Assembly: GCA_002398365.1 (NCBI GenBank)
Contig: DGYK01000011.1
Coordinates: 63,045-127,044, forward strand
DNA length: 64,000 bases
Direction: 5' to 3'
Source: Flammeovirgaceae bacterium UBA5008
GTDB lineage: Bacteria; Bacteroidota; Bacteroidia; Cytophagales; Cyclobacteriaceae
Under the pieces are notes generated by a model. That model had not been told where the DNA came from, did not search any database, and was given only the letters and a program-made list of their open reading frames with translations. Numbering within the stretch: the first letter of the stretch is position 1; the number at the start of each line of letters is the position of its first letter. Of this stretch, positions 18,458-28,015 are shown one piece after another. The translations under genes and the position numbers were made by a program.

Positions 18458-20512
18458 TTAGAATTGAATTCTGACCTGAAATCTAACATCATTTTGGCTA
18501 TTTCCCATGATTGTTTCTCCGCCACTGCCAATTTCATCTTTTGAGAGGTAGCGCGTTTGTGACCAACGTATCCAACAATTCATTTTTTTAGTGATGCGAT
18601 ACCTCAACATCAGCAAATTGCGAACACCTTGTCCGTTATAAGCCGGAAATGAAAAAGCGAGCCATGTATCCGGTTCATAGATATAAATCCGGTTGTCGAA
18701 GTCATCGTTATCAAACAAAGCATAGCGTGCGGTGATTGAGAAGCGAGAAGCATCGAAAGAGGCATCTTGCATCAGCACCATCCCATACGAAGTATTTCCA
18801 TTGAATTGAAATGATGAAAGTTGCGCCCGGCTTTTCAAATGCAATTGCCGGGTAGCTACAAAGTCGATTTGACTCGTGAGGCCTCTTCGGGTTCCGGTGG
18901 CAATTTGGTGGAGATTGGTTTCGGTATTTGTGTTTCGCGATTTAGTTTCTTCTTTTAGTTGCGCAAAGAATGTTACTTTACGCGAAGCCTTATATTGGTA
19001 ACGCAACAACCACTCACTTCCTTGGGAAGGGCGATAGCTACGGTATTTTAGCCATGGAAATTCAAAGAAGTCCATATACCCTGCCAGGCTACTTCGCTTT
19101 GAAAAGCGATATTGCCAACCCCAGTAGATTCCACTTTCATTTTGTGGCACTGAGTTTTCGGCTAATGCATTCGTGTAAAAACTGTAAAAGTCGCGTGTAT
19201 AATGACGGACTAATATAGAAATATCCAATGCCGGGCTTACGTTGGTAATAACCCCGGCTACACCTCCCCATCCGTTACCGATTGTATGTGCCACTTCACT
19301 AAAGAATGTGGCGTTGCCAAAAGTAGCATTGAAATAAGCACCAACATTACTATTCGTGTTTCCTTCAAAGGCAAACGTGTTGTAAAGAGTTGGATTTCGC
19401 TTTAAGGATTTATCAAATTGAGTATGATGCGCCATGATGCCTGCATCGATAAATCTGTTTTTGAAATTGATCACCATGGCGGCATTTTTTTCTTGTAACG
19501 TATTTCGGTTGTTTAAGTCATTGAGTGTTCGATGCAATCCGCTGTAATTAAAAGAAGAAACGGTAGTTAGAGATGAGTCTTGAGAAAGAGCACCATCACG
19601 AGCGCGCGAAGAAACGAACGTATGAAACAAAATATTTTTGTGAGCCTGATAAGAGATGGCAGCTCCGCGCATATAACCGCCTTCGTATTGCGAAGTATAG
19701 GGAAGAAAGCCCACATTGCTCCTTCGGATGCTAGAAATGGTTTCTCCATTTTTACCAATTCCAAAAACGGAACCGAGCATCAACCCTTGTCCAAACTGAC
19801 ATTGATAATCTCCGATAATAAGATTTTTAATGGCTCCTTTATTCTGCATCTGGGCATGCCATGAAATGTAATCGAAACCATAGTATTGATCAGATGGATT
19901 CCATGTGATTTTTTCTCCAGCATCTTTTTTTGCTGTAAAGCCTAAGCTAAAATCACTCGGACGGCTTACGCGAAAGCGAACCAACAAGTCTTCTGGAGTG
20001 CCTTGATAGCGGCTATTTTCGGAGCTAACGTTGGTATACCCTCTTTGCTGTTCGAGCGTTTGCGAATAGCGCATCACCAAGTAATTGTTTTCTTCTGATA
20101 AGACACGCTTCCACCAAGAGCGATAGCCCCCACGAGTTTGTTCATCGAATACACGGACCAAAGGCACTAGTTTTAAAAAATCTTCTTTGCGGATGGCTTC
20201 GATGGTTTGTAATTCATACACAGAGTAAAATAGGCCTGTCTTTTCACGATGCGCCAGCAGCGCATTTACTTGTTCAGGCGTTAGCACATACAGCGATTGA
20301 AGTTGTTCAGCTGAAGCTGTGTTTAAATCGAGTGGGTGGGCGAGAAGTTGCAAATAGTTTTCATACAGATCAGCATAGTTGAGATTGTCGGATTGAGATG
20401 CAAAGAGTTCATCGGCCCATTGAGCAGGATCGATCGCTTGCTGCGGATAATCTTGGGCTACGGCAAACGTGCACAACACCATAAACCATATCAGTAGAAT
20501 CAATTGCTTCAT
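18458..20512 (-). CDS. outer-membrane barrel-like protein with N-terminal helix-hairpin-helix domain
   Basis: A 684-residue exported protein (signal peptide MKQLILLIWFMVLCTFAVAQ). Residues about 57-118 form a ComEA-type helix-hairpin-helix pair (LDLNTASAEQLQSLYVLTP, then TGLFYSVYELQTI), a fold that normally binds DNA non-specifically. The remaining 550 residues alternate aromatic and polar residues as in a beta-barrel and end with Phe (VRFQVRIQF), the usual outer-membrane assembly signal. Proteins of this type are common in Bacteroidota but not characterised. Its ATG overlaps the stop of the PorV-like gene by 4 bases (20509-20512), so the two are translationally coupled. Confidence 0.82.
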   Translation of the reverse strand: MKQLILLIWFMVLCTFAVAQDYPQQAIDPAQWADELFASQSDNLNYADLYENYLQLLAHPLDLNTASAEQLQSLYVLTPEQVNALLAHREKTGLFYSVYELQTIEAIRKEDFLKLVPLVRVFDEQTRGGYRSWWKRVLSEENNYLVMRYSQTLEQQRGYTNVSSENSRYQGTPEDLLVRFRVSRPSDFSLGFTAKKDAGEKITWNPSDQYYGFDYISWHAQMQNKGAIKNLIIGDYQCQFGQGLMLGSVFGIGKNGETISSIRRSNVGFLPYTSQYEGGYMRGAAISYQAHKNILFHTFVSSRARDGALSQDSSLTTVSSFNYSGLHRTLNDLNNRNTLQEKNAAMVINFKNRFIDAGIMAHHTQFDKSLKRNPTLYNTFAFEGNTNSNVGAYFNATFGNATFFSEVAHTIGNGWGGVAGVITNVSPALDISILVRHYTRDFYSFYTNALAENSVPQNESGIYWGWQYRFSKRSSLAGYMDFFEFPWLKYRSYRPSQGSEWLLRYQYKASRKVTFFAQLKEETKSRNTNTETNLHQIATGTRRGLTSQIDFVATRQLHLKSRAQLSSFQFNGNTSYGMVLMQDASFDASRFSITARYALFDNDDFDNRIYIYEPDTWLAFSFPAYNGQGVRNLLMLRYRITKKMNCWIRWSQTRYLSKDEIGSGGETIMGNSQNDVRFQVRIQF

Positions 20513-21330
20513 GGGGTGGCGGAGCGTATAAGCTGAAAAGTAGCTGATGCCTGATGCGATATGCCCAGAAGAAAATGATGGCGAAGTGCGTAGTCAATGC
20601 TAAGCCGTTTGCGTTTACCGCCAAGACCAAAATAGAGTGAGTTCGGGTGCAATTGATATCCCGTGCGAAAGAATAGTTTTTTATAAACGTCATATTCAAA
20701 CCCCGTACGCCACGTGAGAGGATAGTCAAGATCTTTTTCTACCTCGGTAGTTGCGGTAATTTTCTTCGTGAACTGAAATCCAACCCCCAACACCATTCGT
20801 GTTGGTATTCTTTCTCCGCTGCCATTGCTGAGCGATGATTGTGTTATATTGGTGATGTGAGCAGCCACCCGAAGCTCGGGCGTAAATTGAGTGATTCCAC
20901 CGATGTCTATACTAACGGCTGAAAGTACACCAAAGCCATCCGCCCGATATTGATTGAAGTTTACTTTGGCACCCAGAGATGTAATACCAATACGATTAGC
21001 AATTCCAACTGATATGAACTGTTCGTTATAGATTGCATCGCCAAAGCGAAAGAAACCAATTCCTGTAGTGAAGGAACGAAATGGCAATTGAAGGTGAGCT
21101 GCCATTCGATTGGCACCCTTTACCAGCGGACTAGCTTCATAGGCAAAACCACATGATTGCTTTTGCTGAGTGAGTCCGGCAACATTGTTAAACAACGCCC
21201 ACTCATCACTTAGAGTGGCAGATGCTCCCGCCATAGCCATCTGTCGAGCGCCCATTTGTGTGTTTACACTTTGCCCACAGGCCATTGCTACAATAGCCAT
21301 AAGTGGAATGGTTACCAGTAGTTTTTTCAC
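20509..21330 (-). CDS. PorV/PorQ-like outer-membrane barrel protein
   Basis: A 273-residue protein with a signal peptide (MKKLLVTIPLMAIVAMACGQ; the Cys could make it a lipoprotein, but the lipobox is weak). The first mature block (GARQMAMAGASATLSDEWALFNN) is the start seen in PorV/PorQ-like relatives of FadL barrels, some of which are shuttle proteins of the type IX secretion system. The rest reads as amphipathic beta strands. The start is GTG at 21330; no better upstream start exists. It overlaps the next gene by 4 bases. No other type IX secretion gene is in the window, so a secretion role is only one possibility. Confidence 0.72.
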   Translation of the reverse strand: MKKLLVTIPLMAIVAMACGQSVNTQMGARQMAMAGASATLSDEWALFNNVAGLTQQKQSCGFAYEASPLVKGANRMAAHLQLPFRSFTTGIGFFRFGDAIYNEQFISVGIANRIGITSLGAKVNFNQYRADGFGVLSAVSIDIGGITQFTPELRVAAHITNITQSSLSNGSGERIPTRMVLGVGFQFTKKITATTEVEKDLDYPLTWRTGFEYDVYKKLFFRTGYQLHPNSLYFGLGGKRKRLSIDYALRHHFLLGISHQASATFQLIRSATP

Positions 21331-21423
21331 GTAGTGAAAATCGATTTTACTTTAACCGATCAGGTGGAGAGGCAATGATCAGGACACGGCCGGGGAAGCC
21401 GTTGTTCGAATATAACAGAAAGT

Positions 21424-22869
21424 TTAAAATTCCTTTTTGATGTTAAAGAAAAAACCGTTGGCGCCTTCTTTGGTGAAAGCATATTCAAAGCGAAACACTA
21501 CATCGTATGGGGCTACAACATCGAGGCCACCGCCATAGCCAGCCAATAATGTGTTGCTTAATCGATTGTTTAAAAAGGCTGGGCGTTCCTGATAATAGGT
21601 ATAGTTTTCTGTGTAGCCGACATCAACAAATCCTTTGATGTAAATAGAAAGAGGAATATGCCGAAACTGCTCCAAAGGCATGTTTTCATAGCGCCATACC
21701 CGCGAAAAAATCTTTTTCTTTAGTGTGGTTTTGTTGACGAAAAATTTGGGTCCTTCAATCACATAGACATCATGTCCTCGCAAAATCTGACGCTGATACC
21801 CCATCGCACCGTATAAATTGTAGGGTTGATCAACGGGGTCGCTGATGTAAGCAGATGTGAAATTGGAAAAGAAGTAGTCTTTTGGAAGAGGAAGGTGATA
21901 CGCATAGGTAAGGTTAATAATCCATTGACTGACATTGCCTTCAAAGCCAAATCCATTGCGTTGCACAGTGGCGGAAAATTGGTATCCTTTCAACGGATAC
22001 ATCACTACATCTCGATGTTCGGAGCGAAAGGAGTACGAAAGAATGCCATAGCTTTGTGAGAGTGAATTTCCGCTTAGGTAATTTGGATTCTTTCGTAGAA
22101 CAGTATCTTCCACCTCTGTGTTTTTAAATCCAAGCGTGAGCACGTGCGTTTCGAAAAACGATTTACGATAGGTATAGCTAACCTGTGCGCCAAGGGTGAC
22201 ACGTAGAGGTTGGCTTCCCCGAATAAAAACGAGCTTATGATCTTCCGTAAGTGCAGCAATGTTTTTAGGATTGCTGTAATCAAGATTTAAAATTAAGCCT
22301 TGCTTTTGTTTTTTATCCAGATAGGGAATGGTATAGCTTAATTCAAAACGTTGACTGAATCCAAATTGAGCAATTAATCGGAGTGTTTCATTTCGGCCTC
22401 GTACATTAAATTGGTCGAGGCGCAATCCATAATTCACCCTCCCAAAATCATGATTGTAGTTTTGCCACCATTCCGTAAAGTTGCGATCAGATAATTCAAA
22501 AATTGGAGCTGGCCACGTATACCATCGCTCTTGTACATCTACCAACAAGTCGATGGTAGTCGGTGAGATTTGCAGGCTACGAATGGTGACCACATTAAAC
22601 AAGCGCAGATTATAAATTTTGCGTTGATCCCAAAGGATGGTTTCTGCCAACTTAGAAGCACGAATAGTATCCCCCGGCTTGAGTGTGAGTTCGCGTGAAA
22701 TGATCGGATCTCGTGTACGCTTATTTCCGATAATTAGTACACGATTGACAGTGAGCAAAGTAGTATCAGCTGCCGGAGCAACAGATATATAACTAGTACG
22801 TGCAACGGTATCTGCTGAAGGTGTTACTTCTTGAAATCCAAGAAAAAATCCAAAGATCAAAAGTATCAT
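21424..22869 (-). CDS. BamA/TamA-family outer-membrane protein with one POTRA domain
   Basis: A 481-residue Omp85-type protein. It has a short signal-like N-terminus, one POTRA domain at about 39-112 (VNRVLIIGNKRTRDPIISREL to TTIDLLVDVQERW), and a C-terminal barrel ending in Phe (FFFNIKKEF). It is much shorter than BamA, which has five POTRA domains, so it is an accessory Omp85 protein of the surface-antigen type rather than the main assembly factor. Omp85 proteins insert or translocate proteins or lipids at the outer membrane. Lgt lies upstream (28 bases) in the same direction, so they may share a transcript. Confidence 0.87.
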   Translation of the reverse strand: MILLIFGFFLGFQEVTPSADTVARTSYISVAPAADTTLLTVNRVLIIGNKRTRDPIISRELTLKPGDTIRASKLAETILWDQRKIYNLRLFNVVTIRSLQISPTTIDLLVDVQERWYTWPAPIFELSDRNFTEWWQNYNHDFGRVNYGLRLDQFNVRGRNETLRLIAQFGFSQRFELSYTIPYLDKKQKQGLILNLDYSNPKNIAALTEDHKLVFIRGSQPLRVTLGAQVSYTYRKSFFETHVLTLGFKNTEVEDTVLRKNPNYLSGNSLSQSYGILSYSFRSEHRDVVMYPLKGYQFSATVQRNGFGFEGNVSQWIINLTYAYHLPLPKDYFFSNFTSAYISDPVDQPYNLYGAMGYQRQILRGHDVYVIEGPKFFVNKTTLKKKIFSRVWRYENMPLEQFRHIPLSIYIKGFVDVGYTENYTYYQERPAFLNNRLSNTLLAGYGGGLDVVAPYDVVFRFEYAFTKEGANGFFFNIKKEF

Positions 22870-22897
22870 CGCAGCTAATTACCTAACCAGAAGAGAC

Positions 22898-24013
22898 TCA
22901 AACTTGTGGCGTAGTGGTTTGTTTTTTAAATGAACGAATCAATACCCAAATGCCCACCACTATCAGCGGTATGCTGAGTGTTTGCCCCATATTCAGTTTA
23001 AGACTTTCTTCAAATGGAACCTGATTTTCTTTTAGAAACTCATACGCAAAGCGCAATGTCCACAAGGCAATTAGAAACACCCCGAAGATGCGACCTTCTG
23101 GTAAGTTCAGTTTATGTTTGCTCCAGTACCAAAGTAATAACGCAAACAACAGGAAGCATGAAATGGATTCATACAATTGGGCCGGATGGCGCGAAATGCC
23201 CACGAAAGAAATCTTTGCTGCATAATTACCATTGCTTTCGGCTCCCACTTTGGCGTCAAAACTTCCGTTTACAAAATCGACAAACTCGCTTTTAGTAGCA
23301 ATTGACCCGTACACCCGTGATTGCACAAAATTGTTGGCATCGCTTTCGGAGGTTCCTTTTTTGAAGAACAAAAACAGTGACAAGGGAACACGTCCATTTT
23401 GATTCACAACGCTGGTGCTGTCTTTCACCAACTCATACGACTCCACCGGATTGGTTTTGTCGTCATCTGCCATGATCCGATCAATCATTGGATTGACAAA
23501 AACAACGCCTATCGGGCTATTCGTAGGTTTACCAATGATTTCTGAATTAAAGAAATTGCCCAACCGGATCAGGCAGCCGGTTAAACAAACCAAAATAACG
23601 ATGCGATCCAGTATTTGCAGATAATTCTGATTTACATGCTTTTTGCGGCTATACAACCAAAGGCCAAACAAGATACCGATGGCTGCTCCATGACTCGCCA
23701 ACCCTTGTAATCCGGTGAAGCGAAAGGGAGATAATTCAAACGGCAGAAATACGGATAGTGGTTTTTCCCACAGCATGGCAGGTTCGTAAAAGATGACATG
23801 GCCTAATCGCGCTCCTACAATAGTTGCCACAATCATGTATACAGTAAGTGTATCTACATCTTTCTCGGGTTTGCCTTCTTGTTTGTGAATATAGTAGAGT
23901 ATTTGCTGGCTAATTAAAAATCCGAGCGCAAACAAAAGCCCGTAATATCGAAGCGAAAAGAATCCAATTGATAAAATCTCGGGACTACCATTCCAAATGA
24001 TGAAGCTAAGCAT
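22898..24013 (-). CDS. lgt: prolipoprotein diacylglyceryl transferase
   Basis: Lgt moves diacylglycerol from phosphatidylglycerol to the lipobox cysteine of prelipoproteins, the first step of lipoprotein maturation in the inner membrane. Seven helices are visible, with the family blocks GARLGHVIFYEP, GLASHGAAIGI, LIRLGNFFNSEIIG, RHPAQLYES and FAYEFLKENQ. At 371 residues it is about 80 longer than the E. coli protein; the extra residues form one hydrophilic insert at about 175-255, between the NSEIIG and RHPAQ blocks. That insert should lie in the periplasmic head region. Confidence 0.96.
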   Translation of the reverse strand: MLSFIIWNGSPEILSIGFFSLRYYGLLFALGFLISQQILYYIHKQEGKPEKDVDTLTVYMIVATIVGARLGHVIFYEPAMLWEKPLSVFLPFELSPFRFTGLQGLASHGAAIGILFGLWLYSRKKHVNQNYLQILDRIVILVCLTGCLIRLGNFFNSEIIGKPTNSPIGVVFVNPMIDRIMADDDKTNPVESYELVKDSTSVVNQNGRVPLSLFLFFKKGTSESDANNFVQSRVYGSIATKSEFVDFVNGSFDAKVGAESNGNYAAKISFVGISRHPAQLYESISCFLLFALLLWYWSKHKLNLPEGRIFGVFLIALWTLRFAYEFLKENQVPFEESLKLNMGQTLSIPLIVVGIWVLIRSFKKQTTTPQV

Positions 24014-24140
24014 AAGTTAAATTGATCGTTGTGAGAAAAATTAATCGCTAATTTATTAGGGGTAAAGATACACGATTACCTCCATACCTGTTACTCCTAG
24101 TACTCTAAGAAACCTGCACTTTTCAACGCTAAAATAGTGC

Positions 24141-25988
24141 TTAACGTATGTTATCCAGTTCTGCCAATTCTTCGGCAAAACTGCCGGAAAGGATGGGGAA
24201 CCGGCACCAGCTCCGCGGATCGACATTTAGGTCATCCAAATGAAAAGAGGGAGCCAGCCGCTCGCGTTTCCATTGATTAGCAGACCACAGACGATAGAAT
24301 TTCTTTACATATTCTTTTAACGATGGATCGACTTTGCCTTTTGATAAAATGGTATACACTTCAGCTGGTGGCCGCCTTTCATAAATAGCCAATCGTTCGA
24401 TCTCCACCAATAAAGTATAAGGCATCAAATCTTTTTCGTCTGTCTGGGCGCGTTCTTGCGGGCGCAACTCAGCTGTAGGTTGCAGGTTGTTTACATAACT
24501 CAGCCCACTGTATCCCAATTCTTTTTCAGCCCACTTCAGCCATTGAATGATAAATGGTTTATCCAGTCCGGCAATAGGAGCGAGGCTGCCGCTTGTGTCG
24601 CCATCCATGGTGGCATAGCCCACATCACCTTCACTTCGGTTGGATGTGGTGAGCAATACGGCTCGTTTTACGTTGGCTAACATCCAAATAATGGGAGATC
24701 GCGTGCGTGCTTGAATATTTTGGCGTGCTATATCATCTTGTTCCCACGTCAATGGCCGACCAATGACAGACTCAATGGATCGCTCATAGTGATTGACCTG
24801 ATCGTCAATTAACCAGTGATGAAATTCAGCTCCGAGCGAGAGCGCCAGTTCTTTAGCAGCCTGTAGTGTTTTGTCGGATGAGTTGATAGTTCCTTGATAG
24901 GCGCAAGTGAGTAGTTTACCCACGATTTCTTTTGCATCGGTTGAAGGCGCAATGCCTACCATTTCACAGAATTTTTGATAACCTAATTCACGAACGCCTC
25001 GATGAACCATTTCGGCTACCAATACAGCACATAACGAAGAGTCTGCACCGCCACTCAAACTCAATACAAATCCTTTTGCTTTACTCTTGCGCACATAGTC
25101 GAACAGCGCCAAAGAAGCGGCATCGGCCATTTCGCGGTTGCGTTCTTTGTTATCTGTGAGCGGATGCGCTTGGGTCAGTTCCGACTGATCGAAATTGATT
25201 TCGCGAACCTGCAGATTGACCGATTGAAAGGATAGCCGATTGTTGAGTTTTAGTAATCGGCCGTTCTGTGCAAAGATAATGTCGCCATCGTAAATCATGC
25301 GGCCCGCTTCGTTGCCGAGCAGGTTCGTGAATACATAGGCGCATTTAAATTTTTCAGAGCCGCCAATGACTACTTCGCTTTCGCGGAGAGTGCTTTTGCC
25401 CATCGCAAAATGGCTGGCACTCGGGTTCATAATCAAATCGACACCGCGTGCAAAGAGTTGATAACCGGGGCGTTTTTCTTTGCGCCACGCATCTTCGCAT
25501 ATTTCAAAACCAAAACGAATGCCCTGCACTTCATACATCAAATCGCCTACCCAAACAGTTTGTCCTTCGATATCAATTTGCATAGTAGTTCCGCTTGGCC
25601 AGGCTTCAAACCAACGTGGCTCGTAGTGAACCCCATCTTTCGCCAAGTTTTGCTTCAGAGTAATTCCCAGTATTTTTTGGTTGGAGATCACACACGCTCC
25701 GTTGTAAGTGATTCCTTTTAAGCGGATAGGAAGGCCCACACTCACGGTGATGTTTTCGCAAAGTGGAATAATTTCTTGTAAATGTTTCCAGGCCTTGGCA
25801 GCCAGCCAATCGCTTAAAAAAAGATCTTCACAACCGTAGCCAGTCAGGCAAAGTTCGGGTAAGCAAAGAATGACCACGCCTTGCTGCTGTGCTTGTCGAA
25901 TTGCTTCGCTGATATTTTTGACATTGTTGTTCCAGTCAAACGGAGTTTGATTTACAGTAGCCCCTCCAATCTTTACAATCCCCTTCAT
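24141..25988 (-). CDS. nadE: glutamine-dependent NAD synthetase
   Basis: This 615-residue enzyme makes NAD from deamido-NAD, ATP and glutamine. The N-terminal nitrilase-like glutaminase domain (about 1-270) has the catalytic Glu in LPELCLTGYGCEDL, the Lys in QNLAKDGVHYEP and the Cys in GFEICEDAW. The C-terminal synthetase domain has the ATP pyrophosphatase loop SLSGGADSS and later TTSNRSEGDVGYATMDGD. Both halves are complete, so ammonia can be taken from glutamine without a partner. It lies 13 bases downstream of rnc on the same strand. Confidence 0.97.
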   Translation of the reverse strand: MKGIVKIGGATVNQTPFDWNNNVKNISEAIRQAQQQGVVILCLPELCLTGYGCEDLFLSDWLAAKAWKHLQEIIPLCENITVSVGLPIRLKGITYNGACVISNQKILGITLKQNLAKDGVHYEPRWFEAWPSGTTMQIDIEGQTVWVGDLMYEVQGIRFGFEICEDAWRKEKRPGYQLFARGVDLIMNPSASHFAMGKSTLRESEVVIGGSEKFKCAYVFTNLLGNEAGRMIYDGDIIFAQNGRLLKLNNRLSFQSVNLQVREINFDQSELTQAHPLTDNKERNREMADAASLALFDYVRKSKAKGFVLSLSGGADSSLCAVLVAEMVHRGVRELGYQKFCEMVGIAPSTDAKEIVGKLLTCAYQGTINSSDKTLQAAKELALSLGAEFHHWLIDDQVNHYERSIESVIGRPLTWEQDDIARQNIQARTRSPIIWMLANVKRAVLLTTSNRSEGDVGYATMDGDTSGSLAPIAGLDKPFIIQWLKWAEKELGYSGLSYVNNLQPTAELRPQERAQTDEKDLMPYTLLVEIERLAIYERRPPAEVYTILSKGKVDPSLKEYVKKFYRLWSANQWKRERLAPSFHLDDLNVDPRSWCRFPILSGSFAEELAELDNIR

Positions 25989-26001
25989 TCGAGTGTTTTA
26001 C

Positions 26002-26742
26002 TTATATCTCCAATGCGACACATGTTTTTTCGGCAGCACTTTGTTCTGCTTTTTTCTTGTTGAAACCGTGCCCCAATCCATACGGCTCGTCATTCACAAA
26101 AACCTGAATGGCAAATTCTTTGCTGTTGCTGCCGGCAGGTTTGGCCATCACCAATTCAAAGCGCACGTCTTTGCCCTCACGTTGCGCCCACTCAATCAAT
26201 TTGCTTTTGTGGTTGGTGTTTGAACTTACCACTACTTCTAAATCGAAATAGGGTTGAATAAGTTTATCGATCACAAACTTTTTGGTGCGCAAGTATCCTT
26301 TATCCAGGTAAATGGCGCCAATCAATGCTTCGAGGGTGTTTCCTAAGATTACATGCTTGAGCTGGGTGTTTTTCTGATCGAAGCGAACAATCGAACCAAT
26401 ACCCACTTTGCGTGCCAGGTTATTCAACGACTCGCGGTTCACAATCCGCGACCGTATCTCCGTAAGGAAACCCTCGTCTTTGAATGGATATTTTTTAAAA
26501 AGATAATCAGCAACGGCTGCCCCCAGAATGGCATCACCCAAATACTCCAGTCGTTCATTGGATTCGCGATAGCCATCCATCTCTTTCGATTTGGAGCTAT
26601 GCAAAGTAGCCAGTTTGTATAGAGCTAAATTAGATGGGGCAAATCCGGCTATTGTTTTGATAGCCGTAATCAGCTTTTTATCTTCTTGAGAGTTTCGTTT
26701 GGGTAAAGTAAGTAAGTTCCACACAAAAGAGTGCTTACTCAA
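26002..26742 (-). CDS. rnc: ribonuclease III
   Basis: RNase III cleaves double-stranded RNA during rRNA maturation and mRNA decay. The catalytic domain carries the signature NERLEYLGDAILGAAVADYL (about 60-79), with the acidic metal ligands Glu and Asp, and a second acidic helix (TLEALIGAIYLDKG). The double-stranded RNA-binding domain fills the C-terminus (HKSKLIEWAQREG to KKKAEQSAAEKTC). The start codon lies inside the end of fabF (8-base overlap), so the two are coupled. The acpP-fabF-rnc order is conserved across many bacteria. Confidence 0.97.
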   Translation of the reverse strand: MSKHSFVWNLLTLPKRNSQEDKKLITAIKTIAGFAPSNLALYKLATLHSSKSKEMDGYRESNERLEYLGDAILGAAVADYLFKKYPFKDEGFLTEIRSRIVNRESLNNLARKVGIGSIVRFDQKNTQLKHVILGNTLEALIGAIYLDKGYLRTKKFVIDKLIQPYFDLEVVVSSNTNHKSKLIEWAQREGKDVRFELVMAKPAGSNSKEFAIQVFVNDEPYGLGHGFNKKKAEQSAAEKTCVALEI

Positions 26743-27985
26743 ACCTTTTCAAGATCACGGAGAAATTGTGACCTCCAAACCCGAAGGTGTTGCTGAGTGC
26801 CACTTTCACTTCTCTTTTCTGTGCCTTGTTGAAAGTTAAATTCAAACGAGGATCGAGCTCATCATCATCCGTAAAGTGGTTGATAGTAGGAGGAACAATA
26901 CCTTCGTTGATGGCCAACAAACAAGCGATTGTTTCAATAGCTCCGGCAGCGCCTAATAAGTGGCCGGTCATTGATTTGGTGGAGCTGATATTCAGCTTGT
27001 AGGCGTGTTCGCCAAATACTTTTTGAATGGCTTTGATTTCGCCAATATCACCCAGCGGAGTGGAAGTTCCGTGTGTGTTGATGTAATCTACGTCTTCAGG
27101 CTTAATTCCGGCTTCTTCCAACGCATATTCCATCACTTTAATAATACCAGCACCTTCCGGGTGTGGCGCAGTGATATGGTATGCATCGGCAGACATGCCT
27201 CCGCCTATAATTTCAGCGTAAATTTTAGCACCGCGTCTTTTTGCGTGTTCGTATTCTTCCAGAATCAATGCACCGGCACCTTCGCCTAATACAAAACCAT
27301 CGCGGTCTTTGTCATAAGGACGTGAAGCCGTTTCCGGAGAATCATTTCTTTCTGATAAGGCCTTCAACGCGTTGAAACCAGCAACTCCGGCAATGCAAAC
27401 AGCTGCTTCCGATCCACCTGATACCATGACGTCTGCCTTTCCTAGCTTTAAATAGGTGTAAGCATCGTAAATGGCATTGGTTGATGATGCGCAGGCTGAT
27501 ACAGTTACGAAATTGGGACCTCGGAAACCATATTTTATGGAAATATGGCCTGCACTGAGGTCAGGAATCATTTTTGGAATAAAGAAAGGGTTGAAACGCG
27601 GGGTTCCATCACCTTTTGAGAATGCCAACACCTCTTCTTGGAAAGTGTAAAGGCCACCAATTCCCGAACCCCAAATAACACCTACGCGGTCGTTATTGAG
27701 TTCGGCCAATGGAAGGTTTGAGTCTTTGATAGCTTCATCTGCCGCTACCATTGCGTACTGAGAAAACGGATCAAGTTTGCGAGCTTCTTTACGGTCCATG
27801 AAGTTAGCGGCATCAAAGCCCTTTACCTCACAGGCAAACTTGGTTTTGAAAAGAGTGGTATCAAATTTAGTAATAGGGGCGGCTCCGCTTTTTCCCTGAG
27901 ATAAACCATCCCAAAATTCGCGAAGGGTATTCCCAATGGGAGTAAGTGCACCCGCCCCCGTAATAACAACTCTTTTAAAAGTCAT
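26735..27985 (-). CDS. fabF: beta-ketoacyl-ACP synthase II
   Basis: FabF condenses malonyl-ACP with acyl-ACP in fatty-acid elongation. The 416-residue protein has the catalytic triad in its expected blocks: Cys in VSACASSTNA, His in NTHGTSTPLGD and His in SMTGHLLGAAGAIE. The C-terminal NTFGFGGHNFSVIL is also typical. It lies 30 bases downstream of acpP and overlaps rnc by 8 bases, in a fatty-acid/RNA-processing operon transcribed from the promoter in front of acpP. Confidence 0.98.
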   Translation of the reverse strand: MTFKRVVITGAGALTPIGNTLREFWDGLSQGKSGAAPITKFDTTLFKTKFACEVKGFDAANFMDRKEARKLDPFSQYAMVAADEAIKDSNLPLAELNNDRVGVIWGSGIGGLYTFQEEVLAFSKGDGTPRFNPFFIPKMIPDLSAGHISIKYGFRGPNFVTVSACASSTNAIYDAYTYLKLGKADVMVSGGSEAAVCIAGVAGFNALKALSERNDSPETASRPYDKDRDGFVLGEGAGALILEEYEHAKRRGAKIYAEIIGGGMSADAYHITAPHPEGAGIIKVMEYALEEAGIKPEDVDYINTHGTSTPLGDIGEIKAIQKVFGEHAYKLNISSTKSMTGHLLGAAGAIETIACLLAINEGIVPPTINHFTDDDELDPRLNLTFNKAQKREVKVALSNTFGFGGHNFSVILKRFE

Positions 27986-28015
27986 AGTTTATAATAACCG
28001 TAAAACAGCGAAAAC

